NCBI RefSeq assembly: GCF_003589595.1
Contig: NW_020654133.1
Coordinates: 1,015,768-1,079,767 of the forward strand
Direction: 5' to 3'
DNA length: 64,000 nucleotides
Source of the DNA: Hyposmocoma kahamanoa
Lineage: Eukaryota > Arthropoda > Insecta > Lepidoptera > Cosmopterigidae
In this document: positions 20,985 through 33,763 of the stretch, in pieces
How positions within the stretch are numbered: position 1 is the first letter of the stretch
Layout of the letters: the number at the start of each line of letters is the position of its first letter
The notes under the pieces: model-generated
Seen by the model: the letters and a program-made list of their open reading frames with translations, nothing else
The model's database searches: none
Told to the model about the DNA's origin: nothing
Position numbers and translations under genes: made by a program

Positions 20985-22140
20985 GAGTTTTAAAAACGTG
21001 TGACAATCAATTGACTGGAATAAAATTACAAATATTGACAACAACATTAATCAAAATTATGATTCTTTCGACGATACTTTAAAATTAGTGTGAGTTCGAC
21101 AAATGTATACCGAAAAAACAAATAAAAATACACGCTAAAAAGAAAAAACGTTGGCTCACTAAAGGTTATGTAAAAATAAAAGACTCTTAAGACTACACAT
21201 TAATCACACAAAGAGTAAAGTTTAAAAAAAATAAAACGCGTAACAAAATCGAGTAATGTAGTAAAATCAATTTGGAACATAATCAAACAAAGAACAAACA
21301 AACAATCAAAACCCAGTTACCAAAATGTAACATTGGATGTCCATAGTAAACCAGTATCCGATCCGAAGCAAGTTGCAAATACATTCAACGAATACTTTTC
21401 GAAAGTGGGGGAACCGAGCGCTGACGCACCACCAGCACAGGGCCGGCCTGCGGGTACATTCATTGAACAGTCAATATACCTTCGCCCGATCGATCCCAAG
21501 GAAATAAATACAATATTATGACATGTACCAAATAAATACGGCCACGGACTAGATGGAATACCGCCAATCCTGTTTAAAGAATGCGCGGACGAACTTACGT
21601 TGCCTTTTTATTTGTTAGGAAAACAATACTTTGTGGAAGGCATTTTTCCTGATCGTTTTAAAACTGCTGTAATAAAACCGTTACGTCAAAAACGGTACAA
21701 AATCAACAGCTACCAATACCAACTACTATAGATCAATTACACTGTTATTAACTTCATCAAAAGTATTCGAGGAGGTCATGTACAGCCGTATATACCCTTT
21801 CTGGGAAAGATTTAAAATATTCGACGACAGCTAAAACGGCTTTCAAAAGAATCACTCTACAATACAAATAAAAGAACCACTTAGCATATTAAATAAAAAA
21901 AATGGGTTGGATATATTGTTGGATATGACAAAGGCATACTATAAGTTTCAAAACCACATTTTATCAAACAAATTACATGCGGTAGGAATAAGAGGTATTG
22001 CATATGATTGGTTTAAATCATATTTACAAAACTGGCAACAGATAGTAGAAATTTGTAATATTTCATCTGACATTCAATTAATTAATCATTCAATCCCACA
22101 AGGCTCAGTAGGTACTCGGGTGTTTCTTTTTTTTGAATTA
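20985..22140 (+). pseudogene. LINE ORF2 remnant, many frameshifts
   Basis: In successive frames the plus strand reads WNKITNIDNNINQNYDSFDD, VANTFNEYFSKVGEPSADAP, IYLRPIDPKEINTIL, GHGLDGIPPILFKECADELT, LLLTSSKVFEE, LDILLDMTKAYYKF and NHSIPQGSVGTRVFLF. This is the same domain order as the 51-kb element (NNFFASIGKA, LKPVDLQE, GIDEIPSSLIK, LLLDMSKAYD, SSIPQGSVLG). In motif A, AYD has become AYY. The FADD motif and C-terminus are missing. It is an old copy of a related LINE family. Confidence 0.75.
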
Positions 22141-22332
22141 TTTTTGATTATCATTTTGTAAAGTTTTTTTCTAAATTATGGTCATTTCGCCAATTTTCGA
22201 CACCACCTAAAGCAAGTTTCAAAGTTGTGTGTAGATCTCGATTATCATCCGTGAAGGAGTGGCAAGTGACATGTCATCGGCGAATATATCACGTTTGGTT
22301 TATTGATTTTGGCAGGTCATTTATGTAACTTA

Positions 22333-22781
22333 TCATCTCAGTACAGAGTATTAAAAACCCGACCTCAAAAGTACGTGGAATTACATCTATTTGCCAAGTT
22401 TTATTGAAATATGGGGATGTTTAGTTCGCCACTACACAAGGCTTGACACAGGAGATAATAATAATCGGTTCTCACTACTCAAATTGTATTGAGAGAGAAA
22501 AACGCCTTGAATTGGAGAATAGCAAAACCAACCATTAAAATAATTGCTGCTTAAGTAAAATTTAGGCGCTATTTATAAAAATGAATGTTCATGCGTGATC
22601 ACCCTTAGAGGTGAATGATTTTCTTCAAAATGAAATGGGACCACTATGGAGGTACCCTCTTTGCAACAAAAAAAGAATCATGAAAATCGGTTCACAAACA
22701 CCGGAGTTATCGCGTAACATACATACAAAAAAAACATACAGTCGAATTGAGAACCTCCTCCATTTTTGGAGTCGGTTAAAA
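22333..22781 (-). repeat. Family C repeat, long form, nearly full
   Basis: Reverse copy running from CATCTCAGTACAGAGTATTA (right end) to GTCGGTTAAA (left end). It carries the long-form interior (AATTGGAGAATAGCAAAACC, AAATTTAGGCGCTATTTATA) and the AAACATCCCC-type junction. Confidence 0.9.
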
Positions 22782-23202
22782 GTATGTAAGACATATATGT
22801 GTAGGCGCTGCGGTGAGTCCGCTACAACCTAGAACGAGTCGGAAGCGTTCGCTTTAACCAACGTGTGCGACATTCTTCACTTCTTGCCATTCCTTCCGCC
22901 GCAATATTATGTAATGAAAAATTTAAGGGCTTTTATTTGTTTTCTGTTGCCGAAATCAACGTTAATTCGCTAGTAAAAAATCCTTTTTAATGAACGGAAA
23001 CAATCCATAAACCACCCACCTACCAACCACCCACCCCTCGTACCTTAAACAAGCTATAAGGAGATATTATAAATTTTCATCATTGGTTTTTGTTTGTTGT
23101 TGTGGGTTCGGGGGTTTGGGAATTACCATTGACATTTATTCAGATTTCTTTTCGTGAAATAACGCCACAAGTTTTATTATGATTAATAATACAATATTTA
23201 GT
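22782..23202. other. Non-coding stretch
   Basis: No gene or shared repeat recognised. Confidence 0.35.
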
Positions 23203-23400
23203 AGCAGTAGAGCTCCTTGTGAAAGAGTTGGTCCAGGCAAGTACTTGCCACCTTACCTATTTCTGCCGCCAAGCAGTAATGTGATTATATATTACTGTGT
23301 TCCGGTTGTGAAGGGTAAGGGTGTTGGTAAAATTACAGGCACACGGGACTTAGCAATTCATGTCACAGGGTGACGGTCCCGTCACTTGGTATTATAAAAA
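23203..23400 (+). repeat. Family B repeat
   Basis: Starts GTAGAGCTCCTTGTGAAAGA, includes CTGCCGCCAAGCAGTAATGT and GGTAAGGGTGTTGGTAAAAT, then jumps to CCCGTCACTTGGTATTATAA. About 100 bases of the right half are deleted. Confidence 0.9.
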
Positions 23401-23733
23401 AAACAGATCGAACACACACCCACCACGTAGACGTAAAAAACAGAAAAAAAACACATTTTTTTCTCTGTGTTCCATCTTTGTATTCATAATCAATTACCAT
23501 TGGAATTTTTTTGTTTCAGAATTGTGGTTGAGTCAGTGCCCCCAGTTATACCTAAGTGAGGGCACCAACGTAAATTTTCTTAGCTAAACAATCGACTCTT
23601 CCAAACGAGTCTCAATAGAATAAAAGTCTCTTTATGTAGTAAAAAATTCTGACTATTTTAAAAAAAAATTGTGAAATATCCTTCAACATTAAAAAGACAT
23701 TAAAATTTTTAGTTTTTGTGAATGTATCTCTAA

Positions 23734-23835
23734 GTAATCGTTAAGTGTGCCCAGGCATTTACTCTATAAATTCAAGAGATATCAAAAAGCTTCAAACTGA
23801 TATCGAAATATCATATGATTTTAGTGGTGCCGTGA
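23734..23835 (+). repeat. Family D repeat copy
   Basis: GTAATCGTTAAGTGTGCCCA, AGAGATATCAAAAAGCTTC and GATATCGAAA also occur in reverse at 40.50-40.62 kb. Non-coding. Confidence 0.55.
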
Positions 23836-24425
23836 ATTTGAACTTAGTAGGGTTAATTAATATTAAGGATATCTAATAATAGTATTTTATTTATTTAGAA
23901 GAATTGACTCTATTTGAGTAATACCGATTGTAATCTGGCTGGCTGGTGGATGTTTCGTATATATTTATAATCCGCTGTGTCGAGCGGAAGGAAGCATCAG
24001 GCAGATTGGCCCCCGCCCCGGCCCTCTCCTCACTCCTCGCTCGTACGCACGTGAAATGCAAAAGCATTATATTTTTACCTAAAATGGCATAAAGCGGACA
24101 TAGGAAATTGGTACGAAACTAGTATGCCAGCATCTTTAGGGAGTGGGGATCTGAAACCCAAACTCTCAATAATCTTTATTTCATAAATAAGCAAATTGCA
24201 CTTGAAACCGTCATACTGATTAAACTCCACTGTTAATTCGTAAGGCAGATTCCCCCGAGAAGAATGAGCTAGAAACTCTAGGGGTTGAACTTTGTAAATA
24301 TACATTTCAATACGTTTATCATTACAATATTTAACTTAAACATTTTAGATCGAGTCTACCCACAAGAGCTAAACGCGTCACTATCACAGATTTTTGTCAT
24401 CCAAATACGCAGAAGTTGTATGAAA

Positions 24426-24570
24426 CGATGAAAACCATTGACCTAACAAGTCTATGATAATAACCTTTAGTATAAAGTTTTTGTTTCACTATAGTTTTAA
24501 ACCTCGTTAATGTAAAATTTTGAATATCAACCGGAATCTTATTATATAAGCGTATACATTGCCCCTTAAA
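24426..24570 (-). pseudogene. LINE ORF2 C-terminal fragment
   Basis: The minus strand reads KGQCIRLYNKIPVDIQNFTL then TRFKTIVKQKLYTKGYYHRL. This is the usual ORF2 tail (iYNkiP.diq.l.l.kFK..vk..L..kgYY) of CR1/Jockey-group LINEs. Flanking sequence to about 24.7 kb may be more of the same element but is too decayed to read. Confidence 0.6.
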
Positions 24571-24739
24571 TATATTTGTGACTTGTGAAGTCGACTGTCA
24601 AGAACAGGCAGTTTATTTTTATTTTCCTATTGTTAATGTTATGTCTGTCTCTATCTTACGAAAAAAGTTTACTATACTTGTTAAAATAGATGACATTTTC
24701 ATAAATGTACCCATTGTAACGTTGATGGATGAATGAGTA

Positions 24740-26026
24740 GTATTTAAATACCCCACTGTAAAATGAAGGTCGGCTCACGCAATAACCGCCTTCGACGTCT
24801 AACATCCACGAGTTGGGGAGCTGCGCCAGATGTCGTACGAACTACAGGCTTAGCACTGTATTTCTTTGCCGGTGAATACGCGACGGTACGCCTGATCACC
24901 AGCTATCTCAAGCCAACAGGTATTGCACCACCACACGGGTGACATGCTCCATGGAGAAGCATAAATAAGAATGTGACAGTCGACAACATTTATATGGCTA
25001 CCAAACTCCCGAGCTCGCATCAAAAGCCGCAACAGTTTCCTGCGCACCACAAAGGCTACGAAAGGTTTCATTATCCCTCTGGAACTACCACCAGGTTGGA
25101 ATCTGCGGTTACCCGTGTGGAAGTCCTTGAATCGACTTCGAAATTAGAGTAAGTCGCTGCAGAGACAATATGTGTAAAAGAGGTGTCAGGGCTAATCTAA
25201 CCTAATGTGAGTGCGGTGCCCCAACACAGTCCATGCAGGACTTACTGTTGTGCCCTAATACCTGAAGATCTCTACGCAGCCACGAATGGCGCAGTGAAGG
25301 TGGAAACAAACAATTTAAAGTCAATAAAGTCCTACAATAAAAGACAAAAAAATCTACAAACAATACGAATAGTGTGCGCCTCAATATTTCCGAGAGATTT
25401 TTGTATTTGCAAAGAACAATGGTGGAGCAAATCCAAAATGCCTCCGCCTAGATTCGCGGAAATACAATCGAATAGAAAAATATAAAATAACCTGAAGTGA
25501 GCAGCACCGCGGGAAATTGCAGCACAGGGCCGGATTCAAGAAATATATGTATATCTGCAGTCTCTGCAGTTAATTGCACAAAAGCCACGACTACGAACTT
25601 CCACTTGACACGTTCTCGACATACATTTTTCTTGTTTCTTTTCCCCTTTTTCTGTCGTTCTGTCGTTTTTATGCCGAATAAGATGTTTTTGTAATGGTAT
25701 AGAGATCCCGAAAACTGCAACCAACCCTTGAATGTTTCTATTTCGTATAAATATGACGAACCGTAGATGTAAAGAAATTTCCCTTAAAAGTAAGCAGAAC
25801 CTTTTGATTGTGTTTCCTTTTTATTAAATGTGATTTGTGTTTTTCCTGTGCAATAAACGATTGAATAAAAAAAGAGACAAAATTCCAGACAAAATAATAA
25901 TGATTAAAATTTCCGCTTCTACATAAGTATATCTCTTTGTGTGTCCTTTTCTGCTGTCAACTCTAAAATTATTGAAGGCGACGAACATAAAATGTAAATA
26001 GTCTTGCCAATAATTTTTTGTAGCTG
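24740..26026. other. Unclassified, probably repeat-derived
   Basis: Open frames on both strands (for example minus 24,850-25,071) look partly coding-like, but I do not recognise them. No splice structure or known motif was found. Confidence 0.3.
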
Positions 26027-26445
26027 TTGAGCTCCTTGTGAAACTCCGTAATAATTTGTAAGGTTGCCTGAAAGAGATCGCTATCTAGCGATAAGGCCGC
26101 CGATTGTACCTTAACTATGTTTCATCTTTTTTGTATTGTCACGTTTATTATTTTGTGTGCATTGAAGCTTATTCTATTCCGCCATTTATTCCGCAAATTA
26201 CTGCCACCTTACCTATTTATGCCGCCAAGCAGTAATGCGAGCGTTACTGTGTTTCGGTTTTAAAGGGTAAGGGTGCTGGTGAAATTACAGGCACTTTTGA
26301 ACTCATGTCTCAGGGGGACGGGCGCAGTGGCAGTCCCTCTCAGATACTTATGATTCAAAGCTACCTCTAAGTGGCACTGCAACTATTATCGACGACAGGC
26401 GTGTCGCTTATCATCAGGCTTACGGCCCAACAGTTTGCACTGTGG
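26027..26445 (+). repeat. Family B repeat interrupted by another repeat
   Basis: The left end GTTGAGCTCCTTGTGAAA stops at about 26,044 and the family resumes at about 26,203 with ACTGCCACCTTACCTATTTA. The about 160-bp interruption contains GGTTGCCTGAAAGAGATCGC and TAGCGATAAGGCCGCCGATT, a segment I know as a frequent lepidopteran repeat tail. The right half is present (GCAGTGGCAGTCCCTCTCAG). Confidence 0.8.
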
Positions 26446-26529
26446 CTGATGGATGAGGAGGTTCCGGAAGGACCAATTTTTTTTTTAGGTACTGCCACTG
26501 TGTCCAACACCCAATTTAGATAATGAACT

Positions 26530-26600
26530 TTTCTAAATTGGTCTCATGTTTACTCTCGCCTTGAAAAGGCCTAAGTTATAGCATTAGTATGTTTCCCACT
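26530..26600 (+). repeat. Family F repeat fragment
   Basis: TCGCCTTGAAAAGGCCTAAG matches the copies at 6.74 kb and 41.50 kb. Short, but the shared string is specific. Confidence 0.45.
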
Positions 26601-28509
26601 AGGTCGCAGATATGTGTAGCGGCACTGCAGGATTTGAGCTTCACAAATGGCCTATATGTGTACGTAAAGGGCGGTTTTAAAGCGCCATGCCAAAGTTTAA
26701 TTGCGTGAGAGAAATTACCCGACTTCTAACGACGGAATGTTATATGTCGCATTACCCGCAGAGAGAACAGCTGATTCTCTGTACGTGCAGCAGTTTTTGA
26801 TTGGCTTCTGAATATTACATACCACGACGCGTGTCCTACTCAGGGGCACTCCTCCGCTCACGTCAGTCTCTTAACATCCTCAAATTGTCGAGGTGTACGT
26901 CGCCCCACGTATCAACATTCACAGCTGTTTTAACGGCAAATATTAAATTATATTCCCTCAAGTTCAACTTATACTTGGGGCCTCATCATGTTTGAAAAAC
27001 TGACGTTTTATATAATATTGGAGCCACCATTTTACGGACCGAATAGGAGTTGGCTTTACCGTGCCCCTGATTGAGACAATTCTAGACCTTGTTGCCCAGG
27101 CATCAAAAACGGCTGTACAGATATTGATGTGTAATGCGAAAGCATTATACACACTTAGTTACTAGATTCTATTCAATATGTGCCAATTATTATTTAATAT
27201 ACTGAAGTTATGCCAGCATCTTTTGTAAATATAGAGGTTTATCGATGTCGAATATTAAACACAACGAGCGTGACCCCAATTGTGATCGACTGAGTCTGGT
27301 CCTGTGCCATTGGTGAATCGTGACTTTTTGCGCGTCGCGGTGCGGGTGAAGTATTTATTAGCTGCCAAATTAACTGCTGAATTTAACCGTGTGGGGCTTT
27401 ACTGACTGCGGGGAGAGAGCGCTCCGCCGCTACTTAGAGTACCAGGAGTGCAAGGGATCAAAAGACATGGCGATCTTTAAAATTGTTTTCTTACGATCGT
27501 TTGGGTACTTTGACATACAGCTACTACACTATTATAGATTTCATTTATTCCCAGACTTTTGTATTTCTAGTATTTAATTTTCTCTCATGGCGAGTCACAT
27601 TCCATATCTTCTTCGTGTGTCGATGAAGTTTATTCATTGAGATATTTACAATACTTCTAATACATACAATAATGCTATAAACCGAAAAACACTCTACGTG
27701 ATGGGAAATGGTAACCATCGCCATGGGAAAACGTCGTTATGAAATCTCCATGACGAAGGTTCGCGGCCTTTGAAAAAGGTGTCGCGTCCCCAACCCGCGT
27801 TGGCCTAGTGTGGCACACTTTTCTCGATACCAAGATTACAATAAAATCGCTTATAAATCCGCTTCCCGCTCTCACTGTGTCCTCAATTGAGTAGATATTA
27901 ATTGACGAATATTTCAGAGTGGAGCGAGCTCGAAGTACCCCACTATCGCTCGCGCAGCGCGCGCCTCGGCCGGCGGCCGGCGGCCGGCGGGTTTATTGTT
28001 TTCGATCCAGTGGTTTTATTGTGTTTTTACTACTCGTTCACTGCGTATTTAGAATTTACGATGACACAGGCCAGCAGTGCATTAGGCCATATGTAGTAGC
28101 ATTTAGTACTCATATTTTTTGACCTTGCGTAACTGCGGATTGCTCAAATTTTAAACATCAAAAAGTGAGAAATTGACGTCTAATCGAATAAAATAATAAT
28201 TGAATTAACAAATTTAAAATTTCGACGTACCATTTATTTTTATTGTATGCCTAGAAAAATAGAGTTTAGGTAAATATTACTTCGTACTACGTAAAGGTCT
28301 GGCGACAGAAGATCACACCGATTATGAAACACATCACCAACTCACTATATATGTGAAGCGAATGTTTCGATCGCAGCAAACGGAAGGCAAAAATTAAGTG
28401 AGGTCGATATATTTTTGAAGATGAAGGAAATGGAATTTCGAGTGTTCCGTTTCTCATCTGCAATTGGAACATCAAAACTTGTCGAAATATTATGATGCGG
28501 ACTATTGCT
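26601..28509. other. Non-coding stretch with a GC-rich patch
   Basis: A GC-rich patch at 27,944-27,990 contains a tandem GGCCGGC repeat. No gene recognised; the open frames are short and unremarkable. Confidence 0.35.
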
Positions 28510-28692
28510 GCACCCCTGCATTCTCCAGATTTGGCGTTATTTGACCGATTTGCACCAAACGAGAAAGTGATAGCTGAAACAATGGCCTATTTTTTTGAAT
28601 TTGACAAAAAATATTTTTTGCATGGTTGATGAAGTTGTGATGTCGCTGGCCAAGGTGCGTAGAGTTAAAAGAAGACTACGTAGAAGAATAAA
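28510..28692 (+). pseudogene. mariner transposase C-terminal remnant
   Basis: The frame reads APLHSPDLALFDRF, then NEKVIAETMAYFFEFDKKYF followed by LHG and a stop at 28,627. This corresponds to the 'sPDLaPsDyhLF' block (third catalytic aspartate) fused, after an internal deletion, to the 'eeVi.e...yF..ldk.yy..Gi' tail of mariner transposases. The following 60 bases still resemble the DNA coding for the last residues and stop, in a shifted frame. The N-terminal DNA-binding domain and the first two aspartates are missing. Confidence 0.65.
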
Positions 28693-28699
28693 CCATTCT

Positions 28700-29430
28700 T
28701 CATTTTTTCCAAATGTTTTTTCTTCTTTCCAAAGTCACGGACTTAACTTTTTACTATTTTGTTTCTTGGTTATGAGAGTCCATGCACGCCGCACCCGTAC
28801 GCTCGCTCGCAGTGACCCGCTAACACTGACACACAATTACACCAAAACTTACTGCACTAGTTACACATTGTTTTTTGCTGTTGATGTACCGCGTTCCCTC
28901 TAGGCGATAGCTGAAAATCAATCCGTTGCTTTTGGGCAACACCCGCACTGAGCTGTGGCCTGTTTCGCTTGCTGCAGCACTCACAATCTACTTTTAATTA
29001 ATCATCAAATATATGTTGTTTATTACACGTATGTTTATTTGATTTCCTTCCTTTTTGTTACAGTCTTTGTTTTGTTTTGTGTTTTTTTTCTTACTTATTA
29101 TTTCCTATTGTGGTCTGTGCTTGTGGAAAGTCAATAAACGTGTTTTATCTATCTAACAAACCGCCCTCGTATATCGTCGTCTGAGAGAGAATCTCGCATG
29201 TGTTTTGTTTGTAATTTTTCAGGACGAAGATATAATGTGATGTAAAATGTAGTAACGCAGTAATGTTTGTGGTTAGCATTTTAGTTAGTTAAATTATACC
29301 TCTTTCTGATTACTTTAATCTAATATATTTGAGCACGAAGTTTATAAGTTTTTCTTTAACAAAAATTAGTAATAACCAACTATGTGAAAACGCGTATGCG
29401 ATGTTTTCATTCAGTTTGCAATGTTATAAG
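28700..29430. other. Non-coding stretch
   Basis: No recognisable gene. The open frame at 28,595-28,903 is the mariner remnant continued into unrelated sequence. Confidence 0.35.
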
Positions 29431-29431
29431 A

Positions 29432-29894
29432 AATAATCTCAGTACAGAGTACTAAAAAAACCGAGCTCAAAAGTACGTTGAATTATATCTATTTGCCAAG
29501 TTTCATTGCAATATGGGGATGTTTAGTTCGCCATTATACAGGACTTGACACAGGAGATGATAAAAATCGGTTCTCACTACTCGAAGTATATTAAGAGAGA
29601 AAAACGCATTGAATTGGAGAATAGCAAAACCAACCGTTAAAATAGTTGCTCCTTAAGTAAAATTTAGGCGCTATTTATAAAAATGAATGTCCATGCGTGA
29701 TTAGCCACCCTTAGAGGTGGATGATTTTCTTCAAAATGAAATGGGACCACTATGGAGGTACCCTTTTTCCAACAAAAAAAGAATCATGAAAATCGGTTCA
29801 CAAAGACCGGAGTTATTGCGTAACATACATATAAAAAAACAAAACATACAGACGAATTGAGAATCTCTTCCTTTTTTTTGAAGTCGGTTAAAAA
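29432..29894 (-). repeat. Family C repeat, long form, full
   Basis: Runs from AATCTCAGTACAGAGTACTA to AAGTCGGTTAAAA and contains the long-form interior. It differs from the copies at 22.3 and 44.1 kb at only a modest number of positions by eye. Confidence 0.9.
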
Positions 29895-30660
29895 CATTAT
29901 AAGAATCTAGCCGTTAACGCCGCAATTGTCTCGTTTGTACCGGAATGAAAAGAACCATTGTAAATCCGTTAAACCGGGCTTGAAACAAACGTAAACAATC
30001 GACGTGAATCGTAAATTTGAACCGTTTTAGTTTAACTACCGGGTCATTATTACGAGGTGCTTATTCCGGCTGCCGGCGCCGTTCCATTTTCTAATGGTTC
30101 ACACTCGATATTGCTTTTTGGTGATTTTTCTTTTTCACGTGCTAGAGTTAAAAACATCATTTAGAACATAATAAAGTGGAAAACATTTACTTCAACGCTA
30201 CAACACATATACATTTTTAAATTTAAATAGAATTATTTGTCAATTTTGTACTATTTTCAAAAACAAAAAATATGTAGGTATATGTATATCACATCTCTTG
30301 CTTTTCTATCTATCTCTACTTATGAGATTTTATGTACATTAGACATTGTCACGTACGTTGCTCTGATACCGAAGTAAGTAACAAAAGCGCTTGTGTTATG
30401 TTATTACATACGACGAAATAAAAATGGCAAATATGGCAATAAATATGAGCACAGAGATAAAATTCCAAACTTGGTATTAAGGAGTAGTGCTAGTGACTTA
30501 CGTAATTTGGAATATTTACCAACATATAAAACACCAACTTGTATTTGAATATGGAAAAAGAGTCAGGACATACATCCTCCCCGCCGTATTTTATGAAAGA
30601 CCTTCAAGTTAAGATAAAAAAGAAAAAAAAAGAAAATCTTACTAACACTTTTTTGAGTAT
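29895..30660. other. Non-coding stretch
   Basis: AT-rich. No gene or shared repeat recognised. Confidence 0.35.
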
Positions 30661-30662
30661 CA

Positions 30663-30765
30663 AGTAGACAGCAAACAAGCATGCGGCCCACCTGATGGAA
30701 CGCCTGGAACACCAGGGGCGTCACGAGCGCGTTGCCGACCCTTTAGGATTAGGATTTTTCATTCA
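30663..30765 (+). repeat. Family E repeat fragment
   Basis: AAACAAGCATGCGGCCCACC, CACCAGGGGCGTCACGAGCG and CGTTGCCGACCCTTTAGGAT resemble a repeat I know as frequent in lepidopteran genomes. It occurs only once here, so recognition rests on family knowledge. Confidence 0.45.
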
Positions 30766-32607
30766 CAGTGATGGAAGGACGACAATGGCCGACTGATTAG
30801 ATTGTAATTAGATTGCAACAAAATCCGGCTCGAAGAACCGTGTTAAGGCCCAGTGGAAATAAAATGCTAGTGGATTATATTAACTTATAATATTCGAGAA
30901 AAAGAAAATTACAAAGAAAGATGGCGAAAGCTGACCCAATAATTATAAAATCAACAAAGGGCCGTTCATGGACTTTTTGTACATAGTTATCAATATATTT
31001 TTGTGTATTTTTAGAATTCGGGAATAAAGGAATTGTAAAACAATGTATTTTGGAATAAATGCAAGAACTTAACGCTATTGATTCTGATCGACCATAGATA
31101 ACGTTCTTGTACGTACATTTCATTTTAAACATGATTGAATGTTTGCCTACCTGAAGTAGTGGGTATTTTATAGTACACACATAAAACATTAAGCTCTAAA
31201 ATACCTAATGAAATAATCAATTAAACAATAATGACATAAAGTAAAAAATAAAACACAATGTGACAAAAACGTTTAGACAATATTTAAATGAGAGTTGGAA
31301 AGTTAGCAAAGAAACGTCTTAACAAGAGACCTTTTGCCAATATCAATGTCACATTGAGATTGGGAACAGTGTGACCATTTGTGGCAGATTTCTGCCATTT
31401 GGGCAGATTTAATTTTTATTCATTGTCATTGTGACAGAACACGTAACGTTGTATTAAATGTGGCAGAGTTTGACATATTTAGGAATATTCAGCAAGTTTT
31501 TTATTATTTTTAGGAACATACTGAAAACTTGTTGTTTTCTACTACTACGAACAAACACCTGAAGCGAAGTACAGAGAAATGTAATAAATATAACCTGTAT
31601 CAATTTTATAACCCCAGCTTCTACAGGCTGAACTCAATTAGCTTTTTTGATGCTTTGATAATGAATCACAAGTATTAATAGGTCTCCTTAATACACGTCG
31701 TCAAAAACACTGGGTCACAAAACACACGGGATGTCGCCATCCTTCTTTAGCGACGGGTACTACGGCGGCGACAGTTTCGTGAAGCTTTGTTTCGTTTCGA
31801 TTTGTTTTTTAATTTTACTGGCTACAGCCCGTTCGGAGTGCGGGCAATGTTGCTATGTCTGTACCAGACAGCCATAGAAATCTATAAATATAATTAAGTA
31901 ATTTGTAACAAATAACTTAAAACCTGCATGTTTTTTAAAAACGAAGAACTTGTTTTCCCTTGCTTCATTGTACTGCAATGGCATTGTCACGCCACCTTGA
32001 GCGTCTCATTCGAAGTCATATAATCTTAAAATGTAAATTTGATGATGACGAATGATTTACTACGTCAGAGTTTTGTAACATACTCATGGGTGTTTAACTT
32101 GGAAATAAACATTTTTATTTTTTTGGAAATCGGTGTCAAATTTAAAAGTCTGATTGAGAAGCGAAGCAACTAACACTTGACCATTCCAGGTGTTCCATGT
32201 TAAACCTTATTGGTATGTAGATTGAGCCCAAAATATTTTATGCAGTCGTTTCGCTTCGATTCAGTCGCATTTCTGCAAGGAAAATTGATAGGGTCCTCCT
32301 TTCGAAGTAAGAGGTGTAAGTACTGCGCGACCTTTTCATTGTCGTCTATCTATATTGAAGGGCTATGAGTGTGTGCGCGATATTATTATTATTATATTAA
32401 TTCTACCGCTGAGCAGGGGTCCGATTACAAACTTCCGTCAACATGCAGGTTACATGCGATATTTATAAATTTAATTTAAGCAAGAATCAAAATACTTAAT
32501 AGTGCAGGTCCCTCAATGGAAATTGAACTCAGGACTTGCTACATAGGAGGCAAGCGTTCGCCCAGCCAAGTTTATGCTACGTAGCCCTTTTGTTGAAACG
32601 TATTCAT
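30766..32607. other. Non-coding stretch
   Basis: No gene recognised. A tRNA-like B-box sequence on the minus strand near 32,510-32,530 (GTTCAATTTCC) is too degenerate to call. Confidence 0.35.
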
Positions 32608-32836
32608 TTTTAACCGACTTTAAAAAAGGAGAAGGTTCACAATTCAACTGCGTTTTTTTTGCCGTTTTTTACGTGATTACTCCGACATTTGTGAATCTAT
32701 TTGGACGATTTTTTATTGGAAAGAAAGTGCGTGCTTCAATAGTGGTTCCATTCAAATTTGAAGAAAATAATCCATTTCTAAAGGACGAATGAACGGATCA
32801 ATCCGGTTTATTGGGTTTCTTCCACTTTCCGTTAAC
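32608..32836 (+). repeat. Family C repeat, right end missing
   Basis: Begins TTTTAACCGACTTTAAAAAA, includes TTTATTGGAAAGAAAGTGCG and GAAGAAAATAATCC, and fades out around CACTTTCCGTTAACC. A family B copy follows 7 bp later. Confidence 0.75.
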
Positions 32837-32842
32837 CAGTAG

Positions 32843-33120
32843 CAGTAGAGGCCGTAGAGAGAGTGAAAGAGATCGTCGAGGGAAGTATTGCCACTTTACC
32901 TATTTCTGCCGCCAAGCAGTAATGTCAGCATTACTGCGTTCCGGTTTAGAAGGATAAGCGTGCTGGTTACAGGCATATGGGACTTAACAACTTACGCAGT
33001 GGCATTGCCCCTCAGATCTTTGCGATTTAAGGCTTTGAGTGTCACTGCAACTTTTATAGACAGGCCTGTAGCTTACCATGAGGCGCACGACTTATCGTCC
33101 TGTCACTATAAAAAAAAAAC
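32843..33120 (+). repeat. Family B repeat, nearly full
   Basis: Starts GCAGTAGAGGCCGTAGAGAG, includes TTTCTGCCGCCAAGCAGTAA and GTGGCATTGCCCCTCAGATC, and ends ATCGTCCTGTCACTATAAAA with an A tail. Confidence 0.85.
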
Positions 33121-33177
33121 GAATTCATTAAAACTTGGCAAATAGATGCAATTAAACAAACTCTTGAGGTCTGTGAT

Positions 33178-33308
33178 GAAACCACTTAAATTACGTATAT
33201 TTGTTTTTTCAAACAAACCAACATTTCGGGCCCTTTGCACGTCGCATGGTCACGGTTGTTTGAAAATGCAAATATACGCGATTTAAATACGGAAAAATAG
33301 TTTCATTT
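33178..33308. repeat. Family G repeat, inverted arrangement
   Basis: A minus-oriented segment (ACGTATATTTGTTTTTTCAA, TTCGGGCCCTTTGCACG) is followed by a plus-oriented part (GTTGTTTGAAAATGCAAATA, TACGCGATTTAAAT). The arms ACGTATATTTG...CAAACAA and TTGTTTG...CAAATATACG can pair around a 45-base centre. Related sequence lies at 0.85, 47.95 and 48.6 kb. Confidence 0.5.
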
Positions 33309-33763
33309 CCTATGTGCAACAATCGCGAAAACCTAAAATCATGAGGTCGGCTTTAAAAAAAAAGCAATTCGAATAACATTTTTGTAATCCCTAAGGCGGT
33401 TAGAAACGAAAACAGCGATTTTTGTATTTCAGTTAGTTAAATATTTAGAGAAGTAGTAAAGTCAAATGAACGCCAGTTCAAATAGAACTTGGTATTGATT
33501 AGGGCCTGAACGTTTTGGGCGGCACAACATAAAGAGAACTTGACTCCTTTTTATTACCATTTTGGTGGGTCGACTTTCCATCCACATCTCATTTCCTGAT
33601 TGAGCTCGTTCGCAAGCGGAAATTGCGCGGCTGAAATTATACTGACGAGGAAATACACACTTTGACTTGCAGTGTTTTGTTACGATTAAGAGCATTAGGA
33701 GCCGCGCTATATCCGCTACATTTTGTCCCCAACCTGAATCGTGGTCAATTATGTGTGGACCTT

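Noticed and set aside
27919..28122. Open frames through the GC-rich GGCCGGC patch
   Set aside because: Arise from the tandem repeat in several frames at once; no gene structure.
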